This document shows, piece by piece, positions 11,585 through 24,134 of a DNA stretch of 64,000 nt (the stretch's first letter is position 1; each line of letters starts with the position of its first letter). This stretch comes from Collybiopsis luxurians FD-317 M1 (Eukaryota; Basidiomycota; Agaricomycetes; Agaricales; Omphalotaceae). The position numbers and the translations under genes are program-made. The DNA lies in the NCBI GenBank assembly GCA_000827265.1, contig KN834776.1, positions 545,564 to 609,563 on the forward strand, written 5' to 3'. The notes beneath the pieces were generated by a model. It saw only the letters and a list, made by a program, of their open reading frames with translations, had not been told where the DNA came from and ran no database searches.

Positions 11585-12270
11585 GTTTTTGTTTCAGTGG
11601 TGCTCCCTTCGTGATAACAGATCTACATAGTACTGCACCAGTGGGGGGACCTGAATGCTGAGACGAGCCTCGTGTATGAAATAGAATGCGTACAGATCTA
11701 TGTTTAGTTTATGATTTAACAAGTCTTCCACGAGGTCCCTATTGTAGGGTAGTCGTAGCTGTAACTGAAGGCTCGGTCTCGAAGACGAGCGGTTGTCTGT
11801 TTGCGACTGACGAGGTCGATATTTATTCGGTCCAAGTTGCCAGGTTTCTTTCCGCCAGCGGGCACCTCTAACCGGTACCCGGTACCCTCGAGTCATGCCG
11901 CCGGGAATTGAAAGTGGAAGTACCTCAAGAAAAACTCGAGTTTATTCAAGGAGTTGCAACGCTTTTTTCTTGCTATAGTGATTATTTCGCTTACGCTTCT
12001 GGGTTGAGAATAGACAACGATTTGATGAGTGAGCTTGTTTCTTGTTTTTTTCGGTGGTGCTCTCTTCGAGACTGATCCCTTCATTTGACAACAGATCTAG
12101 CACCGGGCACCGATCGAATCAAGTGCCTCAGGTATGAAACAGGAATCAGGATGCGTTCAAGTATATCTCCCTTTAGTTTATGATTTAACGAAGCTTTGGT
12201 CTTGCACGAGATCCCTCTTGTAGGGTAGTGTAGCTAAAGCGTCAGTCTCAAAAGACGATGAGCTAGTATC
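11585..12270. repeat. Diverged direct duplication of about 220 bp in the MFS to DUF6533 gap
   Basis: The segment at about 11585-11800 recurs at about 12043-12270. Shared blocks include GGTGCTC-CTTCG, AACAGATCTA, TTTAGTTTATGATTTAAC, ACGAG-TCCCT-TTGTAGGGTAGT and TCAGTCTC/CGGTCTCGAAGACGA. I see no coding sense in either copy. The stretch 11427-13012 contains only this duplication and the finger remnant at 12352-12549. Confidence 0.6.
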
Positions 12271-12351
12271 CCAGTCTTCCAAACTTAAGAACGTTCAGGC
12301 TGGCTGTATCTGGACGATCAGCAATATATGATACAACCTCCGACACTCGTT

Positions 12352-12549
12352 TCAGCTACTGATGGTTATATTTCCGGCCGCGCACAATTTGACTTCCCGC
12401 CGCCGGCATGCGTCGCAGCTCCGTCGCTCGGACAAACATCTCCGTTTTTTTTTTGTCCCTGCCCTGGTATATTTGATGTGATGGAGAAGGAGCGGATCCA
12501 TATCATTTGGATTCTGGAGGGACCGGCGGCTCGCTTTGATGGAAATCAT
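12352..12549 (-). pseudogene. Possible Zn(II)2Cys6 DNA-binding domain remnant
   Basis: This short frame encodes KKRRCLSERRSCDACRRRE followed by VKLC. Fungal binuclear zinc-cluster factors begin with a basic stretch and CxxCxxxxxxC (for example CDACRRRKVKC), so the first three cysteines are visible with one extra residue. A stop follows after 13 residues and no second cysteine triad is seen. I read it as a gene fragment; a chance match cannot be excluded. Confidence 0.3.
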
Positions 12550-13012
12550 GTCCAGATTTCAAGAAAGAACGGGTGGGGGCTAGGGAAGTGGATGATATGG
12601 CGTCGCCACTCTGTGACCCCTGGCAAGCCGACGTGGATGCCGTCGATGCTTGAATACATACATTCGGACTAGATCGTTTACGGAGATTCTTAACGCGTCT
12701 CAAAGCCCAAAGGTGTGCTCTGTGCACTGTAAAAACATCTTTTCCGAGTTCCTCTCATCACGGAAGCGATCAAAACGTCGAGGATAAGCGATATTGCATA
12801 TCTCAGGTACCCTGCTAGGACTAGGACTGGACTCTTTAAGTTCGGCCCTTGTTCGAATTCCCTTCCCTCTTTTTCATCCTTTGGTTTTCACTCCTTCCCA
12901 TTCCGTGGCCCTCCTTTCAATCCCTTCCTGAGCCAGCTTGAGCTTGCCCGTTGCTATCTGGGAGACATCTTTATCTTCAGGGATAAGGCCCAGCGCGTGC
13001 CACGAATTGGAT

Positions 13013-14860
13013 ATGAGCTCCGATGCTAGCGCTGCCGCTGCTGCTGCAATAGCAGCGAAGACGGTCTCCTTAGGATACGATCTGTACGTGCGGATTTTTC
13101 TATCTCATTATCCTGTTTGACGCCAGACCCTCCTACTGTTGTGCTCAGGTTATCCTCCAAGGTACGTCTTACCTTCCATCTGGCCTGGTACAACCCTTGG
13201 CTTCTTGCTCACGGTGCATTCAATTCAGCATTACTGGATCGCGATAACAACGTTATGGGTGTACGAATATCTCCTTACGTTCATGGACGAGGTACGTGAT
13301 ATATTTTTTCTGTCTCTTCAGTGATGTAAAGCACTTTCATTTTGTAGGTACGATATATTTGGAAGGAGAAGAAGAATTTGGTGTTTTGGCTATTTTTCCT
13401 GGTCGGTGGTTGTTTCGATCTTGGTTGTTCAGACGTTGGGGATGCTGAATGTGTCAAAATTACCAACAGAATCGATATTTATGTTTAATTATTATTGTTA
13501 TAACCAACGTCGGTGAGTACTGATTGTTCTTCTTTCGGGAATCCCAGCCTTGTTAACGATGATGCTTCACCCATAGCTTATTTCACCCCACTATTCTCCG
13601 AAGATGTACGTCGTTTGGCTTTTTTTTTCAGTGTGGCTAACGAGCTCGGCTTACTCTACTTCAGATGTATGTTGATCCAGAGTGAATGTCAGGGCGATGC
13701 TAATCATCTAAAAGATGCTATCGTTACGGTTTCGTGGAGCAAATCGAGACTTTGATCATGGGGACAATTGCAGAGGCTCTGGTACTACTTCGGTAGGTGA
13801 CTTCTGCCACTTTACAACGATGAGCGTTAATTTCTTCCCGCGACTGAAGAGTCTACGCACTCAGTGGACGCAAAACCTATATTTTGATTATTGCTTTCCT
13901 CATCATTCTAACTCAATGGATACTCCTCATATACCAAGACGCCAAGTATGTGAACGGGACAAGCGATCTGGCCGTGCTTCTCTTTGCCAGGAAATTGGAT
14001 ACTTCTGCTCTTCCGACGCTTCCCGACATTGATGCTTATCGCTGTATGCTTTTTTTCCTTTCCACACCAATTCCGTCTCTAATTCTTCTTAGTGTGTATC
14101 GCTGTTCCTGGAACCGATATGTAAGTACATTCTCATCCCGATTGCTCCACCCCTGTTAAGGCGCTATTAGAATCCAGGTCGGCACTGCTTTCCTCTCCCT
14201 GTACATCGTGTACGATGGCCTTGCGGTTATAGCCATCGTCTACTTCGTCATGCAACAAGCCAAAGGTTTCCACGTCGCACCGATAGTACATCTCATTCAA
14301 CGAGACGGCCTGCTATATTTTGCGGTCATGTTTTCTAGCAATTTTGTGTGGTTGATAACGACGTTGCATGCTGGTCGGGTGAGTGGCATATCGTTGAATC
14401 TACCTGGGATTTCTGTAGGCTTATTCTTTGAATCGCTTTAGCCTGGCTTGAAATTCATCCAAAATCAGTAAGTCTATGACCCTCGCTCGATGTGAATACC
14501 AGTCATTGACGAATTTTCCCTTTTTCGCCATAAAGACCGGCGATGGTGTAAGTGACTTGTTCTGTGTCGCCCGCATCCCCAACACTCAACTAACGCCTTC
14601 GCCATGACAGGATTTCTAGCATCATGGTCAACCGCATCACTGTTAACCTGAAGAGGGCTGCCACGGAGAAGACAGTCGTCACTTGGGGCAGCGGTCGCCA
14701 AACCGTCGAGGATGAACGGAACGCAACGTCTTTCATGTCCCCACCAGAGGATATCGAACTTGGTTCCTACGGTGACAGAGCGCTCGCGCCGAGTCACGAA
14801 TTCGACTACAGCTACGGAAGCAGCTATGGTTACAGTGAACGACGTAGCAATACAAAGTGA
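13013..14860 (+). CDS. DUF6533 seven-helix membrane protein
   Basis: A many-intron gene. Early exons: 13013-13083, 13149-13161, 13229-13291, 13348-13401, 13470-13512, 13577-13605; later ones include an exon ending 13792, one starting 13850, and a last exon ending 14860. The splice around 13606-13706 and some later ones are uncertain. The assembled amino-terminal part carries the DUF6533 signature: TTLWVYEYLLTFMDEV, then RYIWK, then FLNRYLCL. Further helices are ILIIAFLIILTQWILL, TAFLSLYIVYDGLAVIAIV and LLYFAVMFSSNFVWLITTL. The tail is Ser/Tyr-rich and cytosolic. DUF6533 proteins are abundant receptor-like proteins of Agaricomycetes with unknown ligands. The gene directly precedes the G-alpha-like gene on the same strand (482 bp apart). 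Confidence 0.78.
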
Positions 14861-15342
14861 TGGTAAACTGCCAACTGATGTATTTATTCATTATTCATGG
14901 GGTACTTGCTCGGTGTTATTTTCTTTCGAAGACATGTATAGTAATCTAATAATTGATACTAGTGCTGTGCCATAAATTTATATGTGGTTAACATCGGAGA
15001 TCTTAGCACGTTATTAACATGTAGATAACGTTTTCAGTATCGACCTCCAAAAATGCCCTGCTAGAAGGTCTGAAAGTGTGTGAGCGGTTCAATACTATCA
15101 GAATATCGCTCTACCCTCATCACAGGTACACAGTTCCTGCTTTAGCTAGGGATATCAGACCATTCAATATCTCTCGGCAACGGAGATTTGTCTCAAACCG
15201 GCGGCAGCTGATAAGTGACGGTTGTCGCGATGCTTACAGCAAGTTACATCGTGAGAATCAGTCATTTCTTACAGCTTTTCCCTAGGCTTTGTTCACCTTA
15301 AAGACAGTAATCCAGCGGAAGCAGCGGATAAAGTGAAACTCG
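14861..15342. other. Intergenic region, DUF6533 gene to G-alpha-like gene
   Basis: 482 bp with no gene seen. It should contain the 3' end of the first gene and the promoter of the second. I see no clear TATA box or terminator-like structure. Confidence 0.6.
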
Positions 15343-17930
15343 ATGAGCAAGTACAGCTACTCTGAATCAGATACAAGCAGTACTTTTACTACCACTAACA
15401 CCTTCACGACTTTGTCTACCGTTCCGGGACTGGGTTATCTCTCCGGAAAAGGGCTCAAACGAGTAGGGGATGTAGTTGTCAATGGTATAGATGCCATCAT
15501 CATACGCAGAAGGCTGGCGCAAATCGAGAGCGCGTTGACTAGAACTGGAGAATCAGAACCCCATTCATTAAGGCCACTCTACAATGATCTATTGGAGTTA
15601 TGCCGGTAGCTATTTCTTTCACTTTTTTGAGTGTCATTCGTTTAATGAGTCAAGCACAGGTCTATCTACAGCCAGTCGATTCGAACACGAGCTTTTCAAT
15701 TAGTCATGGAAAAAATAGGAGGGATGGAGTTCAAGGACCTGGCATTTGTTCTCTCAGACTGGCATGAGTTTGAGTTGTATGATGTTCTCGGGGAAATGTT
15801 CTTGTGTTTACGAGGGTGTGTTAATTCTGTCGCCGACCCCACTTGCCATCTTATTTCATACTAGAGCACAGGTCGGAGAGAACCGGCTGCCTACCTCGGC
15901 GCATCAGGCAGCAGGTTTAAAAGCATATGAAGCTCGAGTACCATATGCGGCATCCTGGTGCACCCTTTGCACGCCTTTCGTACTTTTCCTGAGCCTAACA
16001 ATATCCTTGAGCTCAAATTTGACCTTTTCAAGGCTCCTGATCAAACTTGGAATTATCAGATTTATCACTGAAATGTACCCTGCTGTTCTCGACGTTCGAG
16101 TAAAATTCAAATGGCCAAAGGCTCTATTACCGGTGAAATTTTTACTTCGGGGTCTATTACAAAATTTGGATCCCGTTGCCGATACTTTGCCGGTCATCGA
16201 GGTGTACAGGCTTCTGAACTTTACCACAGGATCGAACGCAGTCGTCCTGGAAGGATTCCTATCTACGCGCCATCCGTCTTCCTTTAATGGTGATCTCGTC
16301 ATGACTATACAGTCAGCTATCTCTGAACTCTCACCATATTTGAGTTCATTCGGCGCTCCGAAAACAAATCTGTCCGAGCGCATGCTTGGTTCAATTAGCC
16401 TGCTGGTTCCCAAAGGATCTACTTCGGAAATCGACTTCGCTGCTCGTGAGTATCTGTGAAGATTGTGATAAATGCCATTTCTCATACAAAGGCCGGTTCA
16501 GGAAACAATGAAATTGAAGTCCAGCTCAAAAGAGATCGCTGGATTTCCAAGAATGAGATTCATATTCTTGTCATGGGAGGTGGAGTATCCGGCAGTGTAT
16601 GTATGATTAACTTTTCAACTACCTATCTTTTATACCGGTCTGACTCACCGCCATTCCAGGCTGCGGCACTAAATAAAATGATAGTTCTTGATTGCCATAT
16701 GAAACAACGATACAATGATCAAGCCACCGTGACTGTCTCTTTCAAGGAGCGAATTTTTACCACTCTGGTCCGAGCTATGCTGTATGTCTTCGTGTGCATA
16801 CTGTTTCTCTGTTCTTTGTTAGCGACTTGTCTTTGTTTTTTCCAGCACACTTCTCGACGCCATGACACGAATGAGTATTAACTTGAGCTGGAGAAACCGC
16901 GCTCACATAGCTACCTTGCGGTCCCTTCCTCTTGACATAGAGGTAGCGATTCTTTCTCAGGATATTATAGATCCGATCCGCTCTCTTTGGAAGGATCCGG
17001 CAGTTCAAGAGTTCATCCACGAATTTCAAGCAATTTCACTAAATCAGCCTTCCAACTATTTTTTGGACTCCTTGGACCGCATTTCCTCCTTTAACTATGT
17101 ACCCACTTACCAGGATATCGCATTGTGTGGAGACATCATGGGGGACAAAGCCAAAACGGTGATCGAGGTTGCTTTCAAAATTGGGGAGCTCACATATAAG
17201 TTTTTCCACATCGGAGTCCAGCACTTAGCAAAAAAGAAGTGGATTTCCAGTTTTGAAAATGTCACCGCGGTCGTTTTTGTGGTTAATATGTCTGAATACG
17301 ACGAAGTATTGTATGAAGATCAGACCATGGTATGTCCCTTTGTGACTTAACTCCGCCGAAATGCATCTAAGATGTCTATTTGACTCAGAATCGGATGCAG
17401 GAAGCGTTGAGTTTGTTTGATTCTATATGTAATTCTCGATGGTTTTCGAAAACGGCTATTGTAGGTGAACTTCTGTATGCTTTCTCTCACATGCGCATTG
17501 CTCTCCTTTATATTCTTATCCTAGATCCTCATGATGAATGAAGGTGACCTCTTACAGGAGAAGTTGCGTCGCTCACCATTAGGTAAATACCACCAATTCT
17601 TGTGAGTATTTCTTTTGCACCATGCGACTGAATTACTTTTTCTAGATTACCACTTCCCTGACTATACCGGGGGGGACAATTATGACGCTGCTTGTGAATA
17701 TCTTCTTCACCGATTTGTAAGCCTCAATCAAAATGCAGCAACCAAACAAATCTACGCATACTATGAATCCGACGATATTGAGATTACATTGAAGTGTTCG
17801 TCTCTTCCCTTCCAAAGACTCCACATTTTTGGCTGATCAATTTTTACTCCTATTTTAATTAATAGTCATTCTCGGCGCTATTCAGGATATTTTGCTTCAA
17901 CTTCACTTGAAGGAATGCGGGTTATTATAA
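15343..17930 (+). CDS. Divergent G protein alpha subunit with long N-terminal extension (probable pseudoGTPase)
   Basis: Ten exons keep one frame: 15343-15605, 15672-15815, 15865-16445, 16502-16596, 16660-16781, 16846-17329, 17389-17460, 17525-17582, 17646-17795, 17866-17930 (677 aa). From about residue 330 the protein follows G-alpha subunits: NEIEVQLKRDRW, the P-loop region, DIEVAILSQDIIDPIRSLWKD, NYFLDSLDRIS, KKKWISSFENVTAVVFVVNMSEYD, and a tail ending LHLKECGLL. All nucleotide motifs are altered. GxGESGKST is GGGVSGSAA (no lysine), the switch I arginine and threonine are missing, DVGGQ is HIGVQ, NKxD reads NEGD, and TCAT is replaced. The first 330 residues match nothing I recognise; exons 2 and 3 are less certain. 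It probably acts at membranes without normal GTP cycling. It is intact rather than a pseudogene, since no stop interrupts it. Confidence 0.8.
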
Positions 17931-18332
17931 TTTTTCGAAGCCAATTGGAAGCTGTATATCGAGTCTGAATTGGCGGATACTATAACACGAACCTTTGTAT
18001 TGATGTCAAAACCGATCAAAATGGGCCGAGACGATAACCTTGGACTTCATAATTAATCTGGCGAAGCTTTTCATCCATGCTCAATTAATAATGGTTTCGA
18101 TAATAAGGGTTCCGAGGGAACCTTACTCAAGTACTACAGTTGACTCAAACTTGCCTGCGAGAACACCGGAGTGACTAACACTTAGCAAATTTTAGTGCGT
18201 TTGTAAAATTTTCACAACGAAGCGATTCACAGAATTTCTTAGCCGAGCTGCTATGTACATGTACAAGTCAAATTGCAAATACCGTAGTACACCGTCTTTC
18301 GCTGATACCAAAGCAAATCAAAGTGAAAATCA
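17931..18332. other. Convergent intergenic region
   Basis: 402 bp between the ends of two convergent genes (the G-alpha-like gene from the left, the DUF4139 gene from the right). It is AT-rich with no visible gene, so it should hold both 3' UTRs. Confidence 0.6.
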
Positions 18333-21014
18333 TCAGGCCCCGAACAAAGATTTTCCATAGCTCTCCACCAGTGCTAAATTTGCAGGCGCCTTCACCTCCC
18401 ATTCAAGAACCAACTGCTCCGACTTGCCCGCCGCAACATTGACTTTCCAGTAAAGCTTGCCTTCCTTTTCCTTCGCCCAAATCACCTGCACGTTGTCCCT
18501 GTTCTTTCCTTCTATATTCTTAACACTAACCACCTCTCGTTCCTTTGCATCTGCCAATCCCTGAGGTTTTCTCAGAAGGACGGTAACACGACTCTTATCG
18601 GCGTCGTTGGCCGGGGTCCACATGGGCACTGCATCCCAGACACGTACCTCCTTGAGGTCGAAATCGTGTCTGTTGTAAAGTGTAACCGTGGTGGTATATG
18701 TAGTGATTTTGAAAGACTCAGCGAAGGATCCAGCTGCGGAGTCGACGCTTTTGGATGTACGAGTGTAGGTGACGGATGTAGCAGAGTCTGAACCAAGTGT
18801 GCAGGTGAAAAATCCATCAGGATTGACGTGCTACAAGAAGAAAATACCCTCAGTTCAGTTCCAAAAGGTATAAAAGAGTGGAATAGAATAACCCACCGAG
18901 ATATTAGTGCGAGCAACATAGGTATCGTTGAGAATGACCGCCACTGGTCCAGGAAGGATCGTGTATTCGCTAGAGTTTTTGACGCGGCACTATAAAAGCA
19001 CTCGATAAGAATTTCGAACAAACACGGCGACATCGCAATGAAAAAAGTTACCTGAATGTAGACCTTAACATCTGCACGAGGAACGACTCCATATTCAATT
19101 TTCACATCCTCCTTCCCAGCTTCCTTCTTCTGTTTTTCATCACCGCCGAACGGGAGCACAGCGACACCCACGTGATGCTTAACACCATCGCTCGGAATCG
19201 AGACAAGACCCTCAACGCTGTAGGAAATTGCAACCGGCGTCTTCGTTACAATCGTTTGGGTCTGACTAAGCGGAACATCTCTCTCTTCGGTGGAGGAACT
19301 GGGATCTGTGACGGTGATTTCCTCAAAATCTTCAGCAAGAGAATCGGGCTGAGTCGCGGGAGCACTTGATTGCTGTTGCTGTTGCTGTTGTGGTGGTTGT
19401 TGAGTCGAAGAAAATGCGCCGAACAAACCAGGGCCACCGCTGGCAGTAGAGGCTCCGCCGAATAAGCCGAAGCCGGTGTTAGAAGGCTGCGGGGCCGGCC
19501 CGCTGCCAAAAGTAGATCCTTCGGTACTGGCAGGCTGAGATGCAGCACCAAACAAACTACCGCTCGTACCAGAGCCAAAGAGTCCTCCCGCAAAATTGGT
19601 TGTATTGGATCCAGATGACGTACTCGAGCCGCCGAACGCAGACGGCCTCGTCACGGCACCGAATAGACTGTTAGACTGTTGCTGCGGCTGAGTCGTTCCG
19701 AATGCCGAAACGCCGGATGAATTACTGCCGGACTGTTGTTGCGGCTGAGTCGTTCCAAATGCTGAGCCTCCAAAAAGGGAGGGTCCCGCCGTCGGGTACC
19801 CAAAGGCACCCGTGCTGGCCTTGACGGTGCTGCCGAAGCTGCTGAATGAGTTTATGTTGTTCGTTACCGGTTGGCCGAAAGCGGAGGGGGAGGAACTATC
19901 TTTATTTCCGAAAATGCTAGAAAAAGGAACGGGGTTGGTGTTGAAGGCGCTTTTGGTAAATGGAACAGCGGAAGTTTTAGCGGTTTGTCTGATTTGAACG
20001 CTTTGAAGAATAGGCATGCTTGCAGTCAAGCCATTGAACAAGCCTCCCATCGATGAACCGCTGCTAAGAGTCAGCGCGGAATCGGTCCAGTCTTCGCCTG
20101 TGAACTGCGTGATTGAGGCCCGATAATGAAGAGTGACCTGCGAGGACGGCTGGCCGGTAGTCGGAGAGGTGTGGGCGTGGAGTTCGTAAGTCGGTTCCCA
20201 TTTCGCATTCGAGACAACTGAGTGGAATGTATGAGTCAATGAGACGGGATAGAGTACGGTCAAACCCACTGTATGTCAACTTCAACTCGATTTTCCGGGT
20301 CTCTCCCTTATCTTTCTCGCCGTTTCCTATCAGGATATCGACCTTGGCGTGGGCAACCCCTTTCTTTTTCGCCAACTTTTGCTCCTCGAGCTCGATGCCT
20401 CGCTGCACTTCGACCATCATTTCCTCAATCTGTCTCACAGCGACGACGCTCTTCCGACCGGCCTCAACAAAGGTCGAAAGGAAGGTGCTCATCTGCTCGG
20501 GTATGACATGTTCACCGTTCAGCGTCTTAGCGTACGAGATGAGCAAGCTGGACTCATGTTCCCTGACGTGCTTTTCAGCCTCGAGCGTTTTCATATGAGC
20601 TCTCAGCAGCCTGATACGTTCAGTAGGATCAAGAGAAGCGGGAATCTTAGCCAGAAAATCTGGCGTGCTCATCGCTACAAGAGCGTGCTCCGCCCCGACG
20701 GGGAGGGCCTTGAAAGACGTGGTGCAAACGACATCCTGGAGACGCAAGGGGCTGCCTGTACCTGTTCCTAGACCAGTGACCCTGATGGACTCTGGGTCGA
20801 GTACGCTGGGTAAACCGGAGATTTCGACTCTAGTTGGACCAGGCTTTTCGGGAAGATCCGAATGAGCCGGAATAGCTTTACCAGATCAGATGGAAGAGCC
20901 TACCTTAAGTTCGAGTTCAAATGTCCTGACAATCTCAGCGAGGTTGTTGGACCTGAATATGGTAACAGATTTAATGCGATGCTCAGGAGCAAAAATGGGT
21001 ACAACAGCAGTCAT
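18333..21014 (-). CDS. DUF4140/DUF4139 (MuiA-like) protein with FG-repeat insert
   Basis: Exons on the minus strand: 21014-20904, 20843-20270, 20217-19052, 18989-18897, 18830-18333, all in phase, giving 813 aa. The amino-terminal part (residues 1-110) has the DUF4140 pattern (IKSVTIFRSNNLAEIVRTF, GLPSVLDPESIRV). A helical coiled-coil region follows (about 130-215), then the DUF4139 start TYIVSNAKWEPTYELHAHTS. The carboxy-terminal half resumes after residue 480 and ends in a beta-rich domain. Between them, at about residues 300-450, lies a low-complexity insert with FG, GLFG and SAFG repeats like a nucleoporin, plus a glutamine run. The family role is unknown in fungi; bacterial relatives are annotated as mucoidy inhibitor A. 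The FG insert is unusual for it. Start: first ATG, giving the usual amino terminus. Confidence 0.85.
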
Positions 21015-24000
21015 TTTTTCGAGAACTGAGCTCAGTTTTCTTTATACAATCGTAGTATAATGGAACTTGTGCTATGACCGCTACTACTGTGAATCAGTAC
21101 ACTTCGAGAAAGGCCAGAATAGACTGACGAGGTGGGAGGGGAAGATTAAGAAACGAGTACTTACTGGTTGGTTCTCGTTATATATCCAATTCACGACTGA
21201 GTCAGGGGGCTGTTGACTCGCGAGGAGTCAGTGGCGTAGGTGGCGGTAGCGAAGCAAGGTCAAACTTACACGTGACCTGATAGCTTAGTGACTGATAGGC
21301 GCTCGCTGGACGCGTCGCGTTGTCAACGTCGCCGGACAGGGCTGTAATGTCAACGATGTGAGTTGACAGCGCAAGCCCATAGATCTCGAGTGAGTGCAGC
21401 ACATAACCAGCGGAGAGATTGCAATGTAAGCCTAACAGTAATTTATCCAGTGTGAAGTCCAAATTAGAGTGGTCCAAACATAGAGTCATAGACCGATAAA
21501 GTACCTAGCTTCAAGTTGAGAACTGTACGCACTGGCAAGAATAGTGCTAATTCGGAGTAGAATTGATGCAAGGCTTTCTTGTATCATCTTTTTCTTTCGT
21601 TACCCATGACCTTAAATTCTTTGGAATGCAGAGGAATGGATTACGTGACAAGCACGTCTCGTCAAGTTTTCTCCGAGAGTCGGGATATTGGCTGCATGTG
21701 GTATTCAGCAATGAGATGTTCTTCAATTGAGAAGAAGCCGTACCTTCCTTACTTTGGTAATGCAACGAAATATCACCCTGCAATTTAATTTGGAGTAGAC
21801 CAAACTACGATTGTCCATCCGATGAGGATATTATCGGTGATCATTTGCTGTGACTCCACGAGCGGCCAGGCCACCAAGCACTGTGTCGTCAAAATGATAT
21901 ACCATCCCCCATCCGTCTCGACTCCTATTTGCTGCTCGGCAACAGAAAGATCATCTACGCACTGAGGTTTAGCGGGGTTTTTTTGCGAACATCGAGAATT
22001 TAAAGTCTGGATGTCATATGTGGAGTCTCGCTGGACACTTCTGTCAATGTTGGGGCTTACTGTATAAAGTAAAAGGAATATGCGTCCATTTCGCAAACCG
22101 TTTCGCTGTCTATTTTCTTGTTATTCAATTTCAGGACTTTTTAAAGTTCCGTATGCATAGCGATTAACATTCTGGCTGCTCAACGACCGGGAAGTGACAT
22201 CGCCATCAGGACATGTAATACCACTTCGGACCGGACATTGCGAGTGGAGCGAGTGAAATGAATGGAATGTCCTTCCAATCACCGTATTCATCTTCGTGAC
22301 TCAGTCGTGCAGGATGCTTCCTCGTGTTTGATATTAAGCATCAAAGTACATATGTATGTGGATCCACTTACTTATACCCTCGCATCTCTTGGCCCAGCTA
22401 TCGGATCGGGTGTTCTGACATTTTCTTACCAGTATCACCGTTCCTACCGGGTAAGGGGGACTTCTCCGTAGGTGGGATATATGGAATAGTGAGACTGCAT
22501 ATAGTTACTCAAGGACCTTTAAGCGGCGTTAAAATTTTTACTTTACGCCGTTTGCTCTAGTGGCCTCTGGCGATTCAAGAATCAGGATCAAGATTGGGTC
22601 ATCCATGGGGTATTCGGTGAGGTCTGTACTCACATACAGCATGTCTGTGCAATCATTTTGACTGCGACCTCTAAAGATCAACCTGGGCTTATGACAACGA
22701 ACATTGGATGTACAGGGACGCGTTGGGCGGCCATTGACCACGTGCGATCAGCGTGATACGTGATTTCCCATGGTTCAGCGCTACTCGCCTTTCCTTCTTC
22801 CTCCAACAGTGTTCGGTGCATTCCGTCAATCTTTTGTAACTCATGTGGCCCTTCTCATCAAAAAAAGAAGATTCGGGTGTATCCACCCGAGAGGACCGTC
22901 AGAAATGCTGGGAGGCGAGGGACAGATATTTCGCTTGCTTGGACAGTGTTGGGGTCGTAAAAGCTGGAGAGGAGCAAAGTAGTGGAGCCTGTGGGTCAGA
23001 GAACCAAGCTTACGAAAAAAACTGCGCTAGAAGCTGGGTGAGTCAGATGCCGTTGTCGCTCATTTGCGGATTCCTGAGAGGGCGGTTATGTTCCGTGGCA
23101 GATTGAGTATTTCAATCAAAGGCGGGTAATAGCTGAGGCGCAGAAAGACAGATTGGCGCAGGCGAATACCCAAGCCCAGAACGCAAGACGGTAGCACGTA
23201 TGATTGTTCCCCATGTATGTTTGTCCGTTCCCAGACTTGATTCCACCATCGAACTCTAATGTGAGGCTGTTGAATGAAAAGATTTACCCTATTCGCATCC
23301 TGGGGCGCTCGATACAACTCTACTTACTTATAAATGCTGATTGCGGTGATGAATTCTCCGCCTTCGATGGCTAATATATGGTACTCGAGGTTCATATGCA
23401 GTGTGCGGTCCCGTCCATCTTGATGATAATCGCCCAAGTGCCTTGCTCACCTCATCAAAATTTATTTTAGAGATGGTCACTGCAATTATCAATGTTTTCC
23501 CGTTCGTGTTTCGATGTGCATCAAGGGAGCCCAGTGCCTTTTGTAAACTAGGCAGTGGTGGGCTATGACTGTGGGTACTTCGCCGTGAGGGCACTATTCA
23601 GTGAGAGGAATGTGACCTATTAATCTTTCGTAATACGGTTTGAACAAGTGAGATGCACTTGCCGTTTTGTTTTTTTCGTTTCGGTCCAATCTCGGTTTAA
23701 GAATAGAAATGTTGTAATGTAAGTATTAGGGTAGGGCTGTGAAGTTGGTGAATCACATCGTTGCTGACTGGAACGCTGTAACCTCGCAGCAGGCTCTGTG
23801 GGCGAAAAAGATCAAGCACCCATTGATAGTTTTAGTGATTCCTTGTTCGTGTATAGGCGAAAGTAAAGTTGAGAATAAAGACTCTCATGAAACCATGCGA
23901 CATACCGTCAACGATCAGGCCTGCGGTGTCGATCAGATTGAAAATTCCGACTGTCAACTCCTCCAACGGACTCTGTGCGGGCCAACGTCTATTGATTTTC

Positions 24001-24134
24001 CCCTATCGCGGCGCTATGACGAACTATAGTTGTGATAAATTTAAGTCATAATTGAAAGGACTATCGGGTGATCCGGCTAACATATTGCTTTATATAACCG
24101 TGACACTTCAAGTTCGTACCTTAGTGAATCCACC
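21015..24134. other. Gene-free 3.1-kb stretch
   Basis: Only short frames without motifs occur on either strand. Base composition is unlike the CT-rich coding exons on either side. No tRNA-like cloverleaf, long repeat or transposase remnant was noticed. It may contain regulatory sequence for the divergent genes at 21014 and 24135, or a decayed gene I cannot recognise. Confidence 0.5.
24091..24098 (+). promoter_or_regulatory. TATA box of the Ser-rich gene
   Basis: TATATAAC lies 37-44 bases upstream of the ATG at 24135. Position and sequence suit a core promoter with a very short leader. Confidence 0.4.

Noticed and set aside
15904..16485. 193-codon minus-strand frame opposite the G-alpha-like gene
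   Set aside because: The plus-strand frame here joins in phase to the G-alpha start (NEIEVQLKRD); the minus frame shows no motif and no exon structure.
18572..20269. Single 565-codon minus-strand frame as one uninterrupted protein
   Set aside because: It runs through introns (20218-20269, 18990-19051, 18831-18896). The spliced DUF4139 model restores the family text at each junction and ends at 18333.
20227..20771. Plus-strand frames of 77-140 codons
   Set aside because: They are opposite strand shadows of the DUF4139 N-terminal exon.
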